A stretch of DNA of 64,000 nt from Planctomycetota bacterium (GTDB lineage: Bacteria > Planctomycetota > Planctomycetia > Planctomycetales > Planctomycetaceae). Shown piece after piece: positions 1 through 9,131 of this stretch. The first letter of the stretch is position 1. Every line of letters starts with the position of its first letter. Location: positions 55,740-119,739 of the forward strand of contig VGZH01000001.1 in assembly GCA_016872645.1 (NCBI GenBank), in the 5' to 3' direction. Made by a program: the position numbers and the translations under genes. The notes beneath the pieces are model-generated. The model saw only the letters and a list, made by a program, of their open reading frames with translations. It was not told the DNA's origin and did not search any database.

Positions 1-1
1 T

Positions 2-430
2 CAGCCGAGCGGCGAGACGCAGCTGATTGGGGTACTGCATGAACTGGCTGAGACAATTCGGCAGCGAGCCTTGATCGTGATTCTGTCCGACTTCTTCGTC
101 GAACCGGACTTGCTGCGCGGCTGCTTGCAGCATCTGCGGTTTCGCAAACACGACGTTTCGATGTTTCAGTTGCTCGACCCGCTGGAAATCAACTTCAATT
201 TTCGTCGGCCGATGCGTTTTATCGACATGGAAGGTGGTCCGTCGATCTTCGCGGAACCGAACGAGATCGCCGACCGCTACCAAAAAGCGTTACAGAAATA
301 TGCCGACGAATTGCTGGCGGTCGTGCTGGAGTCGGCGGTCGACTTTCATCCGGTCACGCTCGACGAAAACTTCGAGCAAGTGCTGATGCGATTCCTCGTC
401 GGCCGTACTCGGACGAAGGGGGTGCGATGA
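2..430 (+). CDS. DUF58 domain-containing protein, C-terminal part (5' end outside window)
   Basis: The frame is open from base 2 and ends at TGA 428-430, so only the last 142 residues are present. The piece reads as the end of a DUF58 protein: a hydrophobic strand ending in ILSDFF, followed by the alternating segment in which the target loop is compared with a threshold (MFQLLDPLEINFNF). DUF58 proteins accompany MoxR AAA+ ATPases and VWA proteins in bacteria, and the next two genes are VWA-type, so a moxR gene probably lies just upstream (inference). The stop overlaps the next start (ATGA at 427-430), which indicates translational coupling. A TTG at 71 is only an internal codon. Function within the complex is not known beyond an envelope or chaperone-like role. 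Confidence 0.8.
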   Translation, partial: QPSGETQLIGVLHELAETIRQRALIVILSDFFVEPDLLRGCLQHLRFRKHDVSMFQLLDPLEINFNFRRPMRFIDMEGGPSIFAEPNEIADRYQKALQKYADELLAVVLESAVDFHPVTLDENFEQVLMRFLVGRTRTKGVR

Positions 431-2412
431 GCTTCCTTCAACCGCTTCTTCTCGCCGGTCTGCCGCTCATCTCGCTGCCGATTCTGATTCACCTCATCAA
501 CCAGCGTCGGTTTCAGACGATTCGCTGGGGAGCGATGATGTTTCTGCTCGCGGCGAATCGGATGTCGCGCGGGTATGCCAAGCTGCGACAATGGCTGATC
601 CTGGTTTTTCGCACCTTGGCGATTGCAGGGTTGATCTTCGGCGTTGCTCGGCCGCTGGCGAGCGGTTGGCTGGGGCTGACAGCCGGAGGTCGGCCCGATA
701 CGACAATTATTTTGCTCGACCGGTCGCCGAGCATGAGACAGCAAGGCGAAGGGCAAGTCGGAACAAAACTCGATACGGGGCGGTATCAGTTGGCCCGATC
801 GCTGGGCCTGCTCGGCTCGGCTAAATGGGTGTTAATCGAGAGCACGACGAATACGCCGCGCGAGATCGAATCACCCGAAGTTTTACTGAATCTGCCCGCG
901 ACTGAACCGTCCAGCGCGTCGGCCGACCTGCCGGTAATGCTGCAAGCGGCTCACGATTATGTGAAGGCGAATAAGTCGGGGCGCACGGAGATTTGGATCT
1001 GCTCAGACATCCGCGCGAACGATTGGAACTCGGAAAGCGGCCGCTGGGCGACGCTGCGTGATGCGTTTCTCGAACTGACGCAGGGGGTGCGATTTCACTT
1101 GCTGGCTTACGCGCAGTCAGCGACAGGCAACGTGTCACTGCGCGTCACAAATGTCCGACGACAACAGAGCAGCGACGGGGCCGAGTTACTTGTGTCGCTC
1201 AAACTGAGCCGCGAAGGGGTCGCGGATGATGCCGAGAAAGTTTCGGTGCCGGTCTCGTTCGAGATCGAAGGGGCACGCTCAGAAGCGACCTTTGAAATAA
1301 GCGGCTCAACGTTCGAGATGAAGGATCATCGCATTCCGATTGAACGCTCGAAAGATCGAGGATGGGGAAAAGTCTCGATCCCGGCGGATGCGAACTCGGC
1401 GGACAACGATTTCTATTTCGTGTTCGATCGACCGGCGGTGCGGCAGACGATTATCGTGGCCGATGACGCGAATGCCGCTCGACCACTGCAACTGTCGGCG
1501 GGAATTTCACCCGATCCGGCCATGAAACTCGCGGCGGAAGTGCTCACGGTCGATCAACTGCCGACCGTCGAGTGGGATCAAGTCTCGCTGGTGCTGTGGC
1601 AAGCGGCGCTGCCCGATGGTCCAACGGCCGATGCGATTCAAATGCTCGTCGATCGCGGCGGACAAGTCATCTTCTTTCCGACGCAGGGTGTGACGAGTAC
1701 CTCGTTCGCTGGCATGTCCTGGCAATCGTGGAATGAATCTCCGGACGGCATCGCGATCGAGACGTGGCGCGTCGATCAAGACTTGCTGGCGAATACTCAA
1801 AGCGGAGCCGCGTTGCCCGTCGGACAATTGCAGGTCCGCAAGCACTGCGGTTTATCGGGAGAACACACTCCGCTGGCGACGCTCAAAGGGGGTGCGCCGT
1901 TGCTGGCTCGAGTGACGACGAATCGTGGCGGCGTGTATTTCTGCGCGACGACTCCGGCTGCGGCTGACTCGTCGCTGGCCGAGAACGGCGTCGTCTTGTA
2001 CGTGCTCGTACAACGAGCGCTTGGGCTAGGCGCGGCAGTACTGGGGAATACTCGGCAACTGGTGGCAGGGGATGTCTCTGGCGAGCAACCGACTGCGTGG
2101 CAACAACTCGCTGGGCCGCCAGACGCGCTCTCCACCGAATTCGCGTTTCATGGCGGAGTCTATTCGGGAGGCGAACGCTTGCTGGCGCTCAACCGCGCGA
2201 GTGCCGAAGATCAAGCGGCAGTGCTGGCCGATGGGCGAATCGCCGAGTTGTTTCAAGGGCTGGACTTCGCTCGTGTCGATGACAAAGCCGGCAACCTCGC
2301 CGCGCTGATTCAAGAGATTTGGCGTCTGTTCCTCGTCGCCATGATCATCGCCCTGATCGTCGAGGCGGCGTTATGTTTGCCAAAGAAAGTGACTCAGGTT
2401 GTGTCCGCTTAA
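427..2412 (+). CDS. BatA-like membrane protein with VWA-type MIDAS motif
   Basis: 661 residues. Two N-terminal membrane segments (about residues 4-24 and 56-76) flank a basic stretch, the layout of the BatA (aerotolerance regulator) N-terminal domain. A VWA-like strand with a DxSxS metal site follows (D98-R-S-P-S). The C-terminus has one more hydrophobic helix (about 635-653) and a short basic tail, so most of the chain should lie outside the cytoplasm between membrane anchors. The start overlaps the upstream DUF58 stop by ATGA. With the DUF58 gene before it and another VWA protein after it, this is the MoxR/VWA-type envelope cluster common in Planctomycetota. The exact substrate is unknown. 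The family call is confident from layout and motif; the function is inferred. Confidence 0.8.
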   Translation: MSFLQPLLLAGLPLISLPILIHLINQRRFQTIRWGAMMFLLAANRMSRGYAKLRQWLILVFRTLAIAGLIFGVARPLASGWLGLTAGGRPDTTIILLDRSPSMRQQGEGQVGTKLDTGRYQLARSLGLLGSAKWVLIESTTNTPREIESPEVLLNLPATEPSSASADLPVMLQAAHDYVKANKSGRTEIWICSDIRANDWNSESGRWATLRDAFLELTQGVRFHLLAYAQSATGNVSLRVTNVRRQQSSDGAELLVSLKLSREGVADDAEKVSVPVSFEIEGARSEATFEISGSTFEMKDHRIPIERSKDRGWGKVSIPADANSADNDFYFVFDRPAVRQTIIVADDANAARPLQLSAGISPDPAMKLAAEVLTVDQLPTVEWDQVSLVLWQAALPDGPTADAIQMLVDRGGQVIFFPTQGVTSTSFAGMSWQSWNESPDGIAIETWRVDQDLLANTQSGAALPVGQLQVRKHCGLSGEHTPLATLKGGAPLLARVTTNRGGVYFCATTPAAADSSLAENGVVLYVLVQRALGLGAAVLGNTRQLVAGDVSGEQPTAWQQLAGPPDALSTEFAFHGGVYSGGERLLALNRASAEDQAAVLADGRIAELFQGLDFARVDDKAGNLAALIQEIWRLFLVAMIIALIVEAALCLPKKVTQVVSA

Positions 2413-2457
2413 AAACGCGTAATGGCAATCGGCTGACAGCATTCGGCCGAACTCCGA

Positions 2458-4698
2458 ATGCCGATCGCCTTTATCTCCTTTTTGGTTGTTATGAACTCCA
2501 CCCGTTCACTCACGTTCTTATGGACCCCTGGATCGCTGGCTGTGTCAGTGATTGCGGTGTTGGTCGCGACCGGCTTCTGTTGGGCGGCTTGGCGACGATC
2601 GGGGTATCGGCCGTCGTTGGGGATGCTCGAAGTCCTTCGGCTGGTGATCGTCGTGCTGGCGGCGGTGATGTTCAATCAGCCGGAATGGGTCGAGGAATTT
2701 CGCCCCGACGAAAAGCCGTCGATCGCAGTGCTGTGGGATGACTCAACCAGCATGGGGACGAAGGACATCTCACCGAGTAGTTCGCCGGGGACGCCGAATT
2801 CGTCGTTGATGACTCGAAAGGAAGCGATTGCCGGGATGACCGAGGCGGCGGTATGGGTGAAGCTCAATGAGAAGATGAATGTCGTGATTCAGCCATTCGC
2901 GTCACCTCAGCCGGGACGCGGGACCGATCTGCATGAGCCGCTCGCGGAAGCTCCGGAGAAGTTCAAGAACTTGCTGGGCGTCGTGCTGATCTCTGACGGC
3001 GATTGGAACGAAGGTCTGCCGCCGGTGCAGGCGGCATCGCGGTTGAGATTGAAGGGGGTACCGGTCTTCACCGTACCGGTGGGGAGTCCGATTCGGTTGC
3101 CGGATTTGGAATTGCTCAGCCTCGACGCGCCGACGTTCGGCATCGCGGGGAAGTCGGTGCGGATTCCGTTCGCGATCGAAAGCTCTTTGCCGCGCGAGAC
3201 GACGACGACCGTGACGCTCAAGACGTCGGACGGCGACGAGGTCACGAAGGAAGTTCGCATCGCCGCGATGGGTCGTACGAGCGAATCGATCACCTGGAAA
3301 CCAAAGACGACCGGCGACTTTACGCTGACGCTCGACGTCCCCAAGCACAGCGACGAGACACTGATCGACAACAACAAACTGACCGCTCCGATCGTGATTC
3401 GCGAAGAGAAACTCAAAGTGCTGGTTGTCGAATCCTATCCGCGGTGGGAGTACCGCTATCTCCGCAACGCGCTGTCGCGCGATCCGGGAGTCGAGGTTTC
3501 ATGCCTGCTGTTTCATCCGGGGCTGAGCAAAGTTGGCGGCGGCAACAAGGACTACATCAAACAGTTTCCGAGCGGGCTTGATGAGCTGTCGAAGTTTGAC
3601 GTTGTGTTCTTGGGCGATGTCGGTATCGACGACGGGCAACTCACACAAGAGCAATGCCGGTTGCTCAAAGGTTTGGTGGAGCATCAAGCGAGCGGTCTCG
3701 TCTTCATGCCGGGAATGCAAGGTCGTCAGTTCAGTTTGCTCGACACGGAATTAGACGACCTCAACCCGGTGGTGCTCGATGAGGGCCAGCCGAGCGGTTG
3801 GGGTTCGCGCACGCCGGGACATTTTGAGCTGATGGAACTTGGACGCCGCAGCTTGCTCACCAAGCTGGCTGACACGACCGACGACAACATGGAAGTCTGG
3901 GAAGACCTCCCCGGCTTCCAGTGGTACGCGCCGGTCGTCAAAGCGAAGGCCGGCAGCGAAGTGCTCGCGGTCCACAAGGACATCACCAACGAGTACGGTC
4001 GATTGCCGTTGCTGGTGACTCGCACGTTCGGAGCGGGCAAGGTCTTGTTCATGGGGACCGACGGTGCATGGCGTTGGCGAAAGGGAGTCGAAGACAAATA
4101 CCACTATCGCTTCTGGGGCCAGGTCGTCCGCTGGATGGCCTACCAACGCAACATGGCCAAAGGGGAAACCATGCGACTGTATTACTCCCCCGATCAGCCG
4201 CAGATGCGACAGACGTTGGCCCTGCACGCGAACGTGATGGAACGAAGCGGCGAGCCGCTCGCGAAGGGAGACGTCACCGCCCGCATCGTGGCTCCGTCTG
4301 GAAAAGCCGAGACAGTTCGGTTTATCTCCGCCGGTGACGAATGGGGCGTCTTCCACAGCCGCTTCGCCGCCGAAGAACCGGGCAAGCACGAAGTCACGCT
4401 GCTCTGCAAGCAAACGAACTCCACACTGGAAACCTCGTTCTTCGTGCAAGGAGTCGCTGCCGAAAGAGTCGGCAAACCGGCTCGGCCAGAGGTGCTTGAG
4501 GAAATCGCTCGCGTCACGCGGGGCAAAGTGCTGGAACCGTCGAAAGTCCAAGAAATCGTGCAATCATTAGCCAATCTTCCGGAACCTTTACCGTCCATCC
4601 GCCGCGTCCAACTCTGGAGCCACCCGGTTTATGCCGGACTTTTGGTGCTGTTGCTGGGCGTATTTTGGGTGGGTCGAAAGGTGATTGGGTTGATATGA
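2458..4698 (+). CDS. VWA / glutamine-amidotransferase-like membrane protein
   Basis: 746 residues. Two N-terminal hydrophobic helices (about 25-43 and 56-74) precede a VWA domain with an intact DxSxS site (D94-D95-S96-T97-S98) and the later strand VVLISDGDW. The middle part (roughly residues 310-560) resembles the class I glutamine-amidotransferase-like domain attached to VWA proteins in this phylum (strand LKVLVVESYPRWEYRYLRN), without an obvious catalytic triad. A final helix (about 720-740) re-enters the membrane. Neither ATG 2458 nor in-frame ATG 2491 has a good Shine-Dalgarno; 2491 would give a cleaner N-terminus. It is the third gene of the run that begins with the DUF58 protein and probably acts with the BatA-like protein. 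Confidence 0.78.
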   Translation: MPIAFISFLVVMNSTRSLTFLWTPGSLAVSVIAVLVATGFCWAAWRRSGYRPSLGMLEVLRLVIVVLAAVMFNQPEWVEEFRPDEKPSIAVLWDDSTSMGTKDISPSSSPGTPNSSLMTRKEAIAGMTEAAVWVKLNEKMNVVIQPFASPQPGRGTDLHEPLAEAPEKFKNLLGVVLISDGDWNEGLPPVQAASRLRLKGVPVFTVPVGSPIRLPDLELLSLDAPTFGIAGKSVRIPFAIESSLPRETTTTVTLKTSDGDEVTKEVRIAAMGRTSESITWKPKTTGDFTLTLDVPKHSDETLIDNNKLTAPIVIREEKLKVLVVESYPRWEYRYLRNALSRDPGVEVSCLLFHPGLSKVGGGNKDYIKQFPSGLDELSKFDVVFLGDVGIDDGQLTQEQCRLLKGLVEHQASGLVFMPGMQGRQFSLLDTELDDLNPVVLDEGQPSGWGSRTPGHFELMELGRRSLLTKLADTTDDNMEVWEDLPGFQWYAPVVKAKAGSEVLAVHKDITNEYGRLPLLVTRTFGAGKVLFMGTDGAWRWRKGVEDKYHYRFWGQVVRWMAYQRNMAKGETMRLYYSPDQPQMRQTLALHANVMERSGEPLAKGDVTARIVAPSGKAETVRFISAGDEWGVFHSRFAAEEPGKHEVTLLCKQTNSTLETSFFVQGVAAERVGKPARPEVLEEIARVTRGKVLEPSKVQEIVQSLANLPEPLPSIRRVQLWSHPVYAGLLVLLLGVFWVGRKVIGLI

Positions 4699-4746
4699 TC
4701 CGCATGCGTCTGACGGGTGCTCGTGTCCATGAAGGAGATCGGAGCC

Positions 4747-7407
4747 ATGAGTCTTGCTCACCATCGATTGACGTTGCCGGAGTCGTTGCAGACGCAATTG
4801 CTCGACTTTCGTCGGCGCGTGTGGACGGTCAAGTTAGTCGAGGCCGTTTGTGGCTCGGTCGTCGGCATCTTGGTCGCGTTTTTGGCGACCTTCTTGCTGG
4901 ACCGAGTGTTCGACACGCCATGGGAGGTGCGGTTGGGCATCTTTGTGGCGGCGATGGTTGGCTGCGGATTGATTCCGCTGGCGCTGCATCGCTGGATTTG
5001 GCAGCAGCGGAAGTTGGAACAACTCGCGCGGTTGCTGGCCCGGAAGCATCCCAGCGTGGGGGATCAGTTGCTGGGCATCATCGAACTGGTGCATAGCGAG
5101 AGCGAGCAGGCTCGGTCGCTGGCCTTGTGCGAAGCGGCCGTGAAACAAGTGGCCGAGGTTGCGACGAAGCGGGACTTCAGCGATTCGGTGCCGAACCCGA
5201 AGCATCGCAGTCGGGGAGTCATGGCGGGCATCGCGTTGACCATCGCCGTCGCGCTGCTGGCGATTGTCCCCGCTGCCGCGACGAATGCATGGGCGCGGTT
5301 CCTCATGCCGTGGGGCGACACGCCGCGGTACACGTTTGCGTCCATTGAACCCGTCTCGAATCGTCTGGTGGTTGCTCACGGCGAGCCGTTCACCGTTGCC
5401 GTCACGTTGGCGAAGGAATCGGTCTGGCAGCCGGACCAGGGTGAAGTGCAACTCGGTGGACAGCGGCCAATCGCGGCCAAGCTGCGCGAGGGGCGGTACG
5501 AGTTTGAAGTTCCAGGCCAGATCGACGATGGCTGGTTGATTGTTCGCATTGGCGATCTTTCGCAGCGAGTTCGCGTGCAGCCGATGATGCGGCCCGAACT
5601 GGCCTCGATCGGAGCGGATGTGGCTTTGCCGGAGTACCTCGGCCGCACTCAGTCGCAACATAAAGATGTGCGTGGTGGAACGATCTCGCTCGTGCAAGGG
5701 AGCAGTGCGACCTTCACCGCGACAGCCAGCCGGGCGTTGACTTCGGCAGAGTTGGACGGAAAGCCGCTGGCACCGGGTGGCAAGCAGGTGACAAGTCCCA
5801 GCATCAGTGTCTCGGAGACTCGCAAGGTGGAATTCACCTGGTGCGACGAGCACAAGCTCTCCGGCAAAGAACCGTTCGTACTGACGATTAATAGCCGCGA
5901 GGACGAAGCTCCGTCCCTTTCGGCCGAGGATTTGCCAAGACAAAAAGTGGTCCTCGATTCGGAGGCGCTGAACTTCAAGATTCGTGCTCAGGACGATTTC
6001 GGAGTCAAACAAGTCGGCATCGACTGGCGGGGAATCGACACGACGAATTTCAAGAATCCGGCCAAAGGGGAGCGCATCCTCGCGGCAGGCGGAGCGGACA
6101 AGGAACAACTCGAACTCGCCGGTACGTTCTCGGCCACCTCGCTGGGGATCGAACCGCAGCCGATCCAAGTGCGGCTGTTCGCCGAAGATTACTTCCCCGG
6201 TCGCGAGCGAATTTATTCGCCGACTTACACGTTCTATGTACTCAACGCGGAACAGCACGCGATCTGGGTGACGGAGATGCTCAGCAAGTGGCATCGCCAG
6301 TCGCTGGAAGTCCGCGACAAAGAGATGGCGCTGCACGAAACGAATAAGGCTCTGCGCGAAATGTCCCCCAGCGATTTGGATCAACCCGAGAATCGCAAAA
6401 AGATCGAAGGGCAAGCCGCCGCCGAACGGGCTAACGGACGACGCCTGTCGAACCTCGCGCTCAACGGTGAAGACTTGGTCAAGCAGGCGATGCGCAATCC
6501 CGAGATCGGCGTGGGCCATCTCGAAAAATGGGCCGAGATGCTCAACATCCTGAAGGACATCTCCGGCAATCGGATGCCATCCGTTGCTGATCTGCTCAAG
6601 CAGGCGTCGCAGGCTCCCAAGACCGCGTCGAATTCTGAGTCACCAAGCAACAAGTCTCCAAAGGCGGGCGAGACGCGAGCGTCCGCCGCCGGCCAGCCGA
6701 CGGAACCAGATCCAAACGCCAAAAAGCAACCGCCGACCAAAGTCCCGTCGGTCAACGATGTCGAATCGACTCACGGCTTCGCGAAGAAGGACGACAAGAA
6801 CGGATCGGCGGAAGCACCCAGCAAATCCGGAAAGCCCAGTTTGGGACTGGCCACCACAACGCTGATTGGCCCGCCGAAGAAAGGGGACGACAAGTGCCCC
6901 GCCGATCAGAAGGTCGAGGAAGCGGTGAAAGAGCAACAAGACTTGCTCGCCGAGTTTGAGAAGCTCACCGATGAACTCAACAAGGTGTTGGCGAATCTTG
7001 AAGGAAGCACGCTGGTCAAGCGGCTCAAGGCGGAGTCTCGCCTGCAGTACAAAATCGGAGGCCGCATCGGCGATCAGGTCAGCGATGCGTTTGGCCTGCC
7101 TCCGAATGCGGCCAAGGAATCGGCGACGAAGCTCTTCACGGAACTGGTGGCTCAGGAAGCGAAGAGCAGCCAATCGATCTCCAACATCATGGACGACCTG
7201 CAGGCGTACTTCGAGCGGCGTCGGATGATGTCCTTCAAAGCGGTGCTCGACGACATGCGAGCACAGGATGTCATCGGCGGACTGCGAGCGCTCGGCGATG
7301 ACCTCAAGAAGGAGAACGGCCTGTCAATAGCCCAATGCGAGTACTGGTCGGACGCGATGGACCGGTGGGCGGAGGATTTGGTCGATCCGACCAAAGGAGG
7401 CACCTGA
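4747..7407 (+). CDS. DUF4175-like membrane protein, candidate selenoprotein (part before TGA)
   Basis: 886 residues to the TGA at 7405-7407. I chose ATG 4747 because AAGGAG at 4732-4737 lies nine bases upstream; ATG 4717 has no such site. The chain has two N-terminal membrane helices, a third hydrophobic helix near residue 160, a long all-beta region (about 190-500) and a charged, partly coiled-coil half with a Lys/Pro/Ser linker (about 620-720). This layout matches the DUF4175-like proteins that sit beside DUF58/BatA genes in planctomycetes. The TGA is followed in the same frame by 203 further sense codons and by a strong hairpin, so the full product may be 1090 residues (4747-8019) with selenocysteine at position 887. 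Alternatives are a true stop followed by a cryptic gene, or a recent nonsense mutation. Confidence 0.72.
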   Translation: MSLAHHRLTLPESLQTQLLDFRRRVWTVKLVEAVCGSVVGILVAFLATFLLDRVFDTPWEVRLGIFVAAMVGCGLIPLALHRWIWQQRKLEQLARLLARKHPSVGDQLLGIIELVHSESEQARSLALCEAAVKQVAEVATKRDFSDSVPNPKHRSRGVMAGIALTIAVALLAIVPAAATNAWARFLMPWGDTPRYTFASIEPVSNRLVVAHGEPFTVAVTLAKESVWQPDQGEVQLGGQRPIAAKLREGRYEFEVPGQIDDGWLIVRIGDLSQRVRVQPMMRPELASIGADVALPEYLGRTQSQHKDVRGGTISLVQGSSATFTATASRALTSAELDGKPLAPGGKQVTSPSISVSETRKVEFTWCDEHKLSGKEPFVLTINSREDEAPSLSAEDLPRQKVVLDSEALNFKIRAQDDFGVKQVGIDWRGIDTTNFKNPAKGERILAAGGADKEQLELAGTFSATSLGIEPQPIQVRLFAEDYFPGRERIYSPTYTFYVLNAEQHAIWVTEMLSKWHRQSLEVRDKEMALHETNKALREMSPSDLDQPENRKKIEGQAAAERANGRRLSNLALNGEDLVKQAMRNPEIGVGHLEKWAEMLNILKDISGNRMPSVADLLKQASQAPKTASNSESPSNKSPKAGETRASAAGQPTEPDPNAKKQPPTKVPSVNDVESTHGFAKKDDKNGSAEAPSKSGKPSLGLATTTLIGPPKKGDDKCPADQKVEEAVKEQQDLLAEFEKLTDELNKVLANLEGSTLVKRLKAESRLQYKIGGRIGDQVSDAFGLPPNAAKESATKLFTELVAQEAKSSQSISNIMDDLQAYFERRRMMSFKAVLDDMRAQDVIGGLRALGDDLKKENGLSIAQCEYWSDAMDRWAEDLVDPTKGGT

Positions 7408-7439
7408 CCCGGCGGCAAATCGCGCGGCAGTTTGCCGCC
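7405..7439 (+). promoter_or_regulatory. Candidate UGA-Sec codon with SECIS-like hairpin
   Basis: TGA 7405-7407 is followed after CCC by GGCGGCAAA (7411-7419), which pairs perfectly with TTTGCCGCC (7431-7439) across an 11-base loop. The loop can fold further: U7420 bulges, C7421 pairs with G7430, G7422 with C7428 and C7423 with G7427, leaving an apical GCG. A bulged U in the upper stem and a G at the start of the apical loop about 16 bases after the UGA are hallmarks of bacterial SECIS elements read by SelB (established for E. coli fdhF). No T-run follows, so a rho-independent terminator is unlikely. The hairpin is seen directly; its SECIS function is inferred. Confidence 0.55.
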
Positions 7440-8019
7440 ATCCATCGTGCTGGAAGTTCTGCAAATCCTCGAAGGCGAAGTGAATCTGCGTGAAGAAACT
7501 CGCGTCGCCGAACAAGCCAAACCGGCCATCAAAGTTGAAGAGCACGCCAGGCAGGCCGAGCAACTCGCTGAAGTGCAGCACAAGCTCGGCGAGCGGACGG
7601 AGATCGTCGTCGATCGCATTCGTGCGCTCGAAAACGGTGAGGAAGAATTTGGCAAGGAAATCGCTTTGTTGAGACAAGTCGCCTCGGTCATGTTCGATGC
7701 CAAGACGATTCTGAGCAAAGCAGACACCGGCAAGCCGGCGGTCGCGGCCGAGACGGAAGCGATCGAATTGCTGCTGCAATCCAAACGGATCAATCCCAAA
7801 GGAGGCGGCGGTGGCGGTGCGAATCCCGGCGGCGGGGGTAGCGGCACGACCAACGACTCGGCCCTGACGCTCATCGGCACCGGCGTCAACGAAAAGGAAA
7901 ACCGCGAGGATCACGGTGTCTCGCAAGCCACAGGAGATTCGGGACCGAAGCTACCCGAAGAATTCCGCACCGGCTTGGATGAGTACTTCAACCGACTCGA
8001 AAAGAACGCCAACAAATAA
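7408..8019 (+). CDS. C-terminal extension of the DUF4175-like protein, in frame after TGA
   Basis: The reading frame of the preceding gene stays open from 7408 to TAA 8017-8019 (203 sense codons). It encodes a soluble helical domain beginning PGGKSRGSLPPSIVLEVLQI, rich in heptad-like Leu/Glu/Arg, then a Gly-rich linker (about 7800-7850) and a final amphipathic segment with the motif LPEEFRTGLDEYFNRLEK. The amino-acid composition and frame look fully protein-coding. The first possible initiators are TTG 7432 and GTG 7447, both poorly placed relative to AAAGGAGG (7393-7400) and the former buried in the hairpin stem, so independent initiation looks weak. I treat it as the C-terminal part of one protein reached by UGA recoding. 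If read separately it would be a protein of about 195 residues from 7432. Confidence 0.7.
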   Translation, partial: PGGKSRGSLPPSIVLEVLQILEGEVNLREETRVAEQAKPAIKVEEHARQAEQLAEVQHKLGERTEIVVDRIRALENGEEEFGKEIALLRQVASVMFDAKTILSKADTGKPAVAAETEAIELLLQSKRINPKGGGGGGANPGGGGSGTTNDSALTLIGTGVNEKENREDHGVSQATGDSGPKLPEEFRTGLDEYFNRLEKNANK

Positions 8020-8041
8020 CCCCGTCTGTCCTCCATTTTTC

Positions 8042-8099
8042 GCCCTTCATTTTCTGCCAGCTTCTTTTGAGCTCCTGCGGCTGGTGGAAAATGAAAGGC
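8042..8099. repeat. Imperfect inverted repeat between operon genes
   Basis: Arms of 20 bases at 8042-8061 and 8080-8099 match at 16 of 20 positions (core TTCATTTTC against GAAAATGAA) around an 18-base spacer. It lies between the candidate selenoprotein and the next gene and could form an mRNA hairpin that limits transcription or protects transcript ends. It resembles a small REP/MITE-like unit more than a rho-independent terminator, because no T-run follows either arm. Confidence 0.6.
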
Positions 8100-8129
8100 A
8101 GACAATTGGAACTACTCTGAGATGTGCCT

Positions 8130-9131
8130 ATGAAGCCGCTGTTGTTCGGGATGTTATTGCTGACCACCGTCGCCTTCGCGGACGATGATAAGCCGGCCGT
8201 TGAGCAGAAGGCGGAACCTGAGGCCGCCGCCGATCCGAAGGCGAAAGCCAAGCAGGCGATGAAGACAATCGAAGCGCTGGGCAAAGTGTTCGAGGTTTTC
8301 GGAGCCGCATTGGGTGGTCGTGCGATCGTAGCTGAAGAGGCCATCGCAATTGAGGCCGTGGTCGCTGGAGAAATGGCGGTCGACGTCCCCGTAGATGGCG
8401 ATGCTGCGGCGGCCGGCGGTGATCCGCTCGAGCAGCAATTCCGTCAGCAGTTTCGCCAGCTCAAAAAAGGGGAATTGAACTTCATCGACGCGGTCTGCCA
8501 GCCGAACGCCGAGCAATCCAAGAAGCTCAAAGAGGCCGGCAACGTCGGTTTGAAAACGGCCGTCAAGAAGTTTTCCGAAATTCAAAAAAAGATGCAGCAA
8601 GGAGTCCGCCCCGGACAGGAGCCGCAGTGGCCCGACCCACGGAAGATCATCTCCGACGAACTGCTCGAGTCGGCTAAGGCGACGCTCTCAGCCGATCAGG
8701 CGAAACGCTACGAAGTCGAGTTGGAGAAACGCTCGGCCGCCCGCAAGCGAGTCGCACTGCTCAATTTGATCGCAAAGCTCGACAAGGATTTGGTGCTGTC
8801 CGCCGAACAACGTGGCAAACTGACCGAGACTCTAAACACGAATTGGAACGACGCCTGGGGCCAACAACTCGAAACCTTCATGTACGGCGACACCTACATG
8901 CCGGTCATCCCCGATGCTCAAGTCCTGCCCGCGCTGACCGAGAGGCAGAAGCAAATCTGGAGCAGCATTCCGAAACAACACAACCAAATCTGGGGCTGGG
9001 CCGGCTTTGGTTTCGTGCAGGTGATGGAAGCCGAGGATGCAGTGGCCGAGCCAGCCGCCCAAGCGGACGCAGAGATCAAAGTTGAAGCCCAAGAGAAGGC
9101 GGCCCCAGAAAAGAAGGACGAATCGCCGTGA
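8130..9131 (+). CDS. Secreted protein of unknown function (tandem family member 1)
   Basis: 333 residues from ATG 8130; a GTG two codons earlier (8124) is an alternative. The first 18 residues are a signal peptide (MKPLLFGMLLLTTVAFA) followed by an acidic/Ala-rich segment. The rest is Lys/Glu/Gln-rich and helical, with phrases such as PNAEQSKKLKEAGNVGL and LVLSAEQRGKLTETLN. These recall the LTEAQKKKL motif of the two following genes, so I regard the three as a diverged tandem family. It ends in a Glu/Lys/Ala tail. The stop overlaps the next start (GTGA 9128-9131). No catalytic motif is visible, and I cannot name a function. Confidence 0.72.
   Translation: MKPLLFGMLLLTTVAFADDDKPAVEQKAEPEAAADPKAKAKQAMKTIEALGKVFEVFGAALGGRAIVAEEAIAIEAVVAGEMAVDVPVDGDAAAAGGDPLEQQFRQQFRQLKKGELNFIDAVCQPNAEQSKKLKEAGNVGLKTAVKKFSEIQKKMQQGVRPGQEPQWPDPRKIISDELLESAKATLSADQAKRYEVELEKRSAARKRVALLNLIAKLDKDLVLSAEQRGKLTETLNTNWNDAWGQQLETFMYGDTYMPVIPDAQVLPALTERQKQIWSSIPKQHNQIWGWAGFGFVQVMEAEDAVAEPAAQADAEIKVEAQEKAAPEKKDESP

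Noticed and set aside
4834..6519. 561-codon open frame on the minus strand
   Set aside because: It lies antisense to the DUF4175-like gene, has Arg/His-rich shadow composition and no recognisable motif.
7411..7439. Hairpin after TGA as a rho-independent terminator
   Set aside because: No T-run follows, and the coding frame continues for 203 codons beyond it.
7404..7500. Separate gene starting at CTG 7404 after AAAGGAGG
   Set aside because: That frame closes after about 30 codons and is not the frame of the downstream protein.
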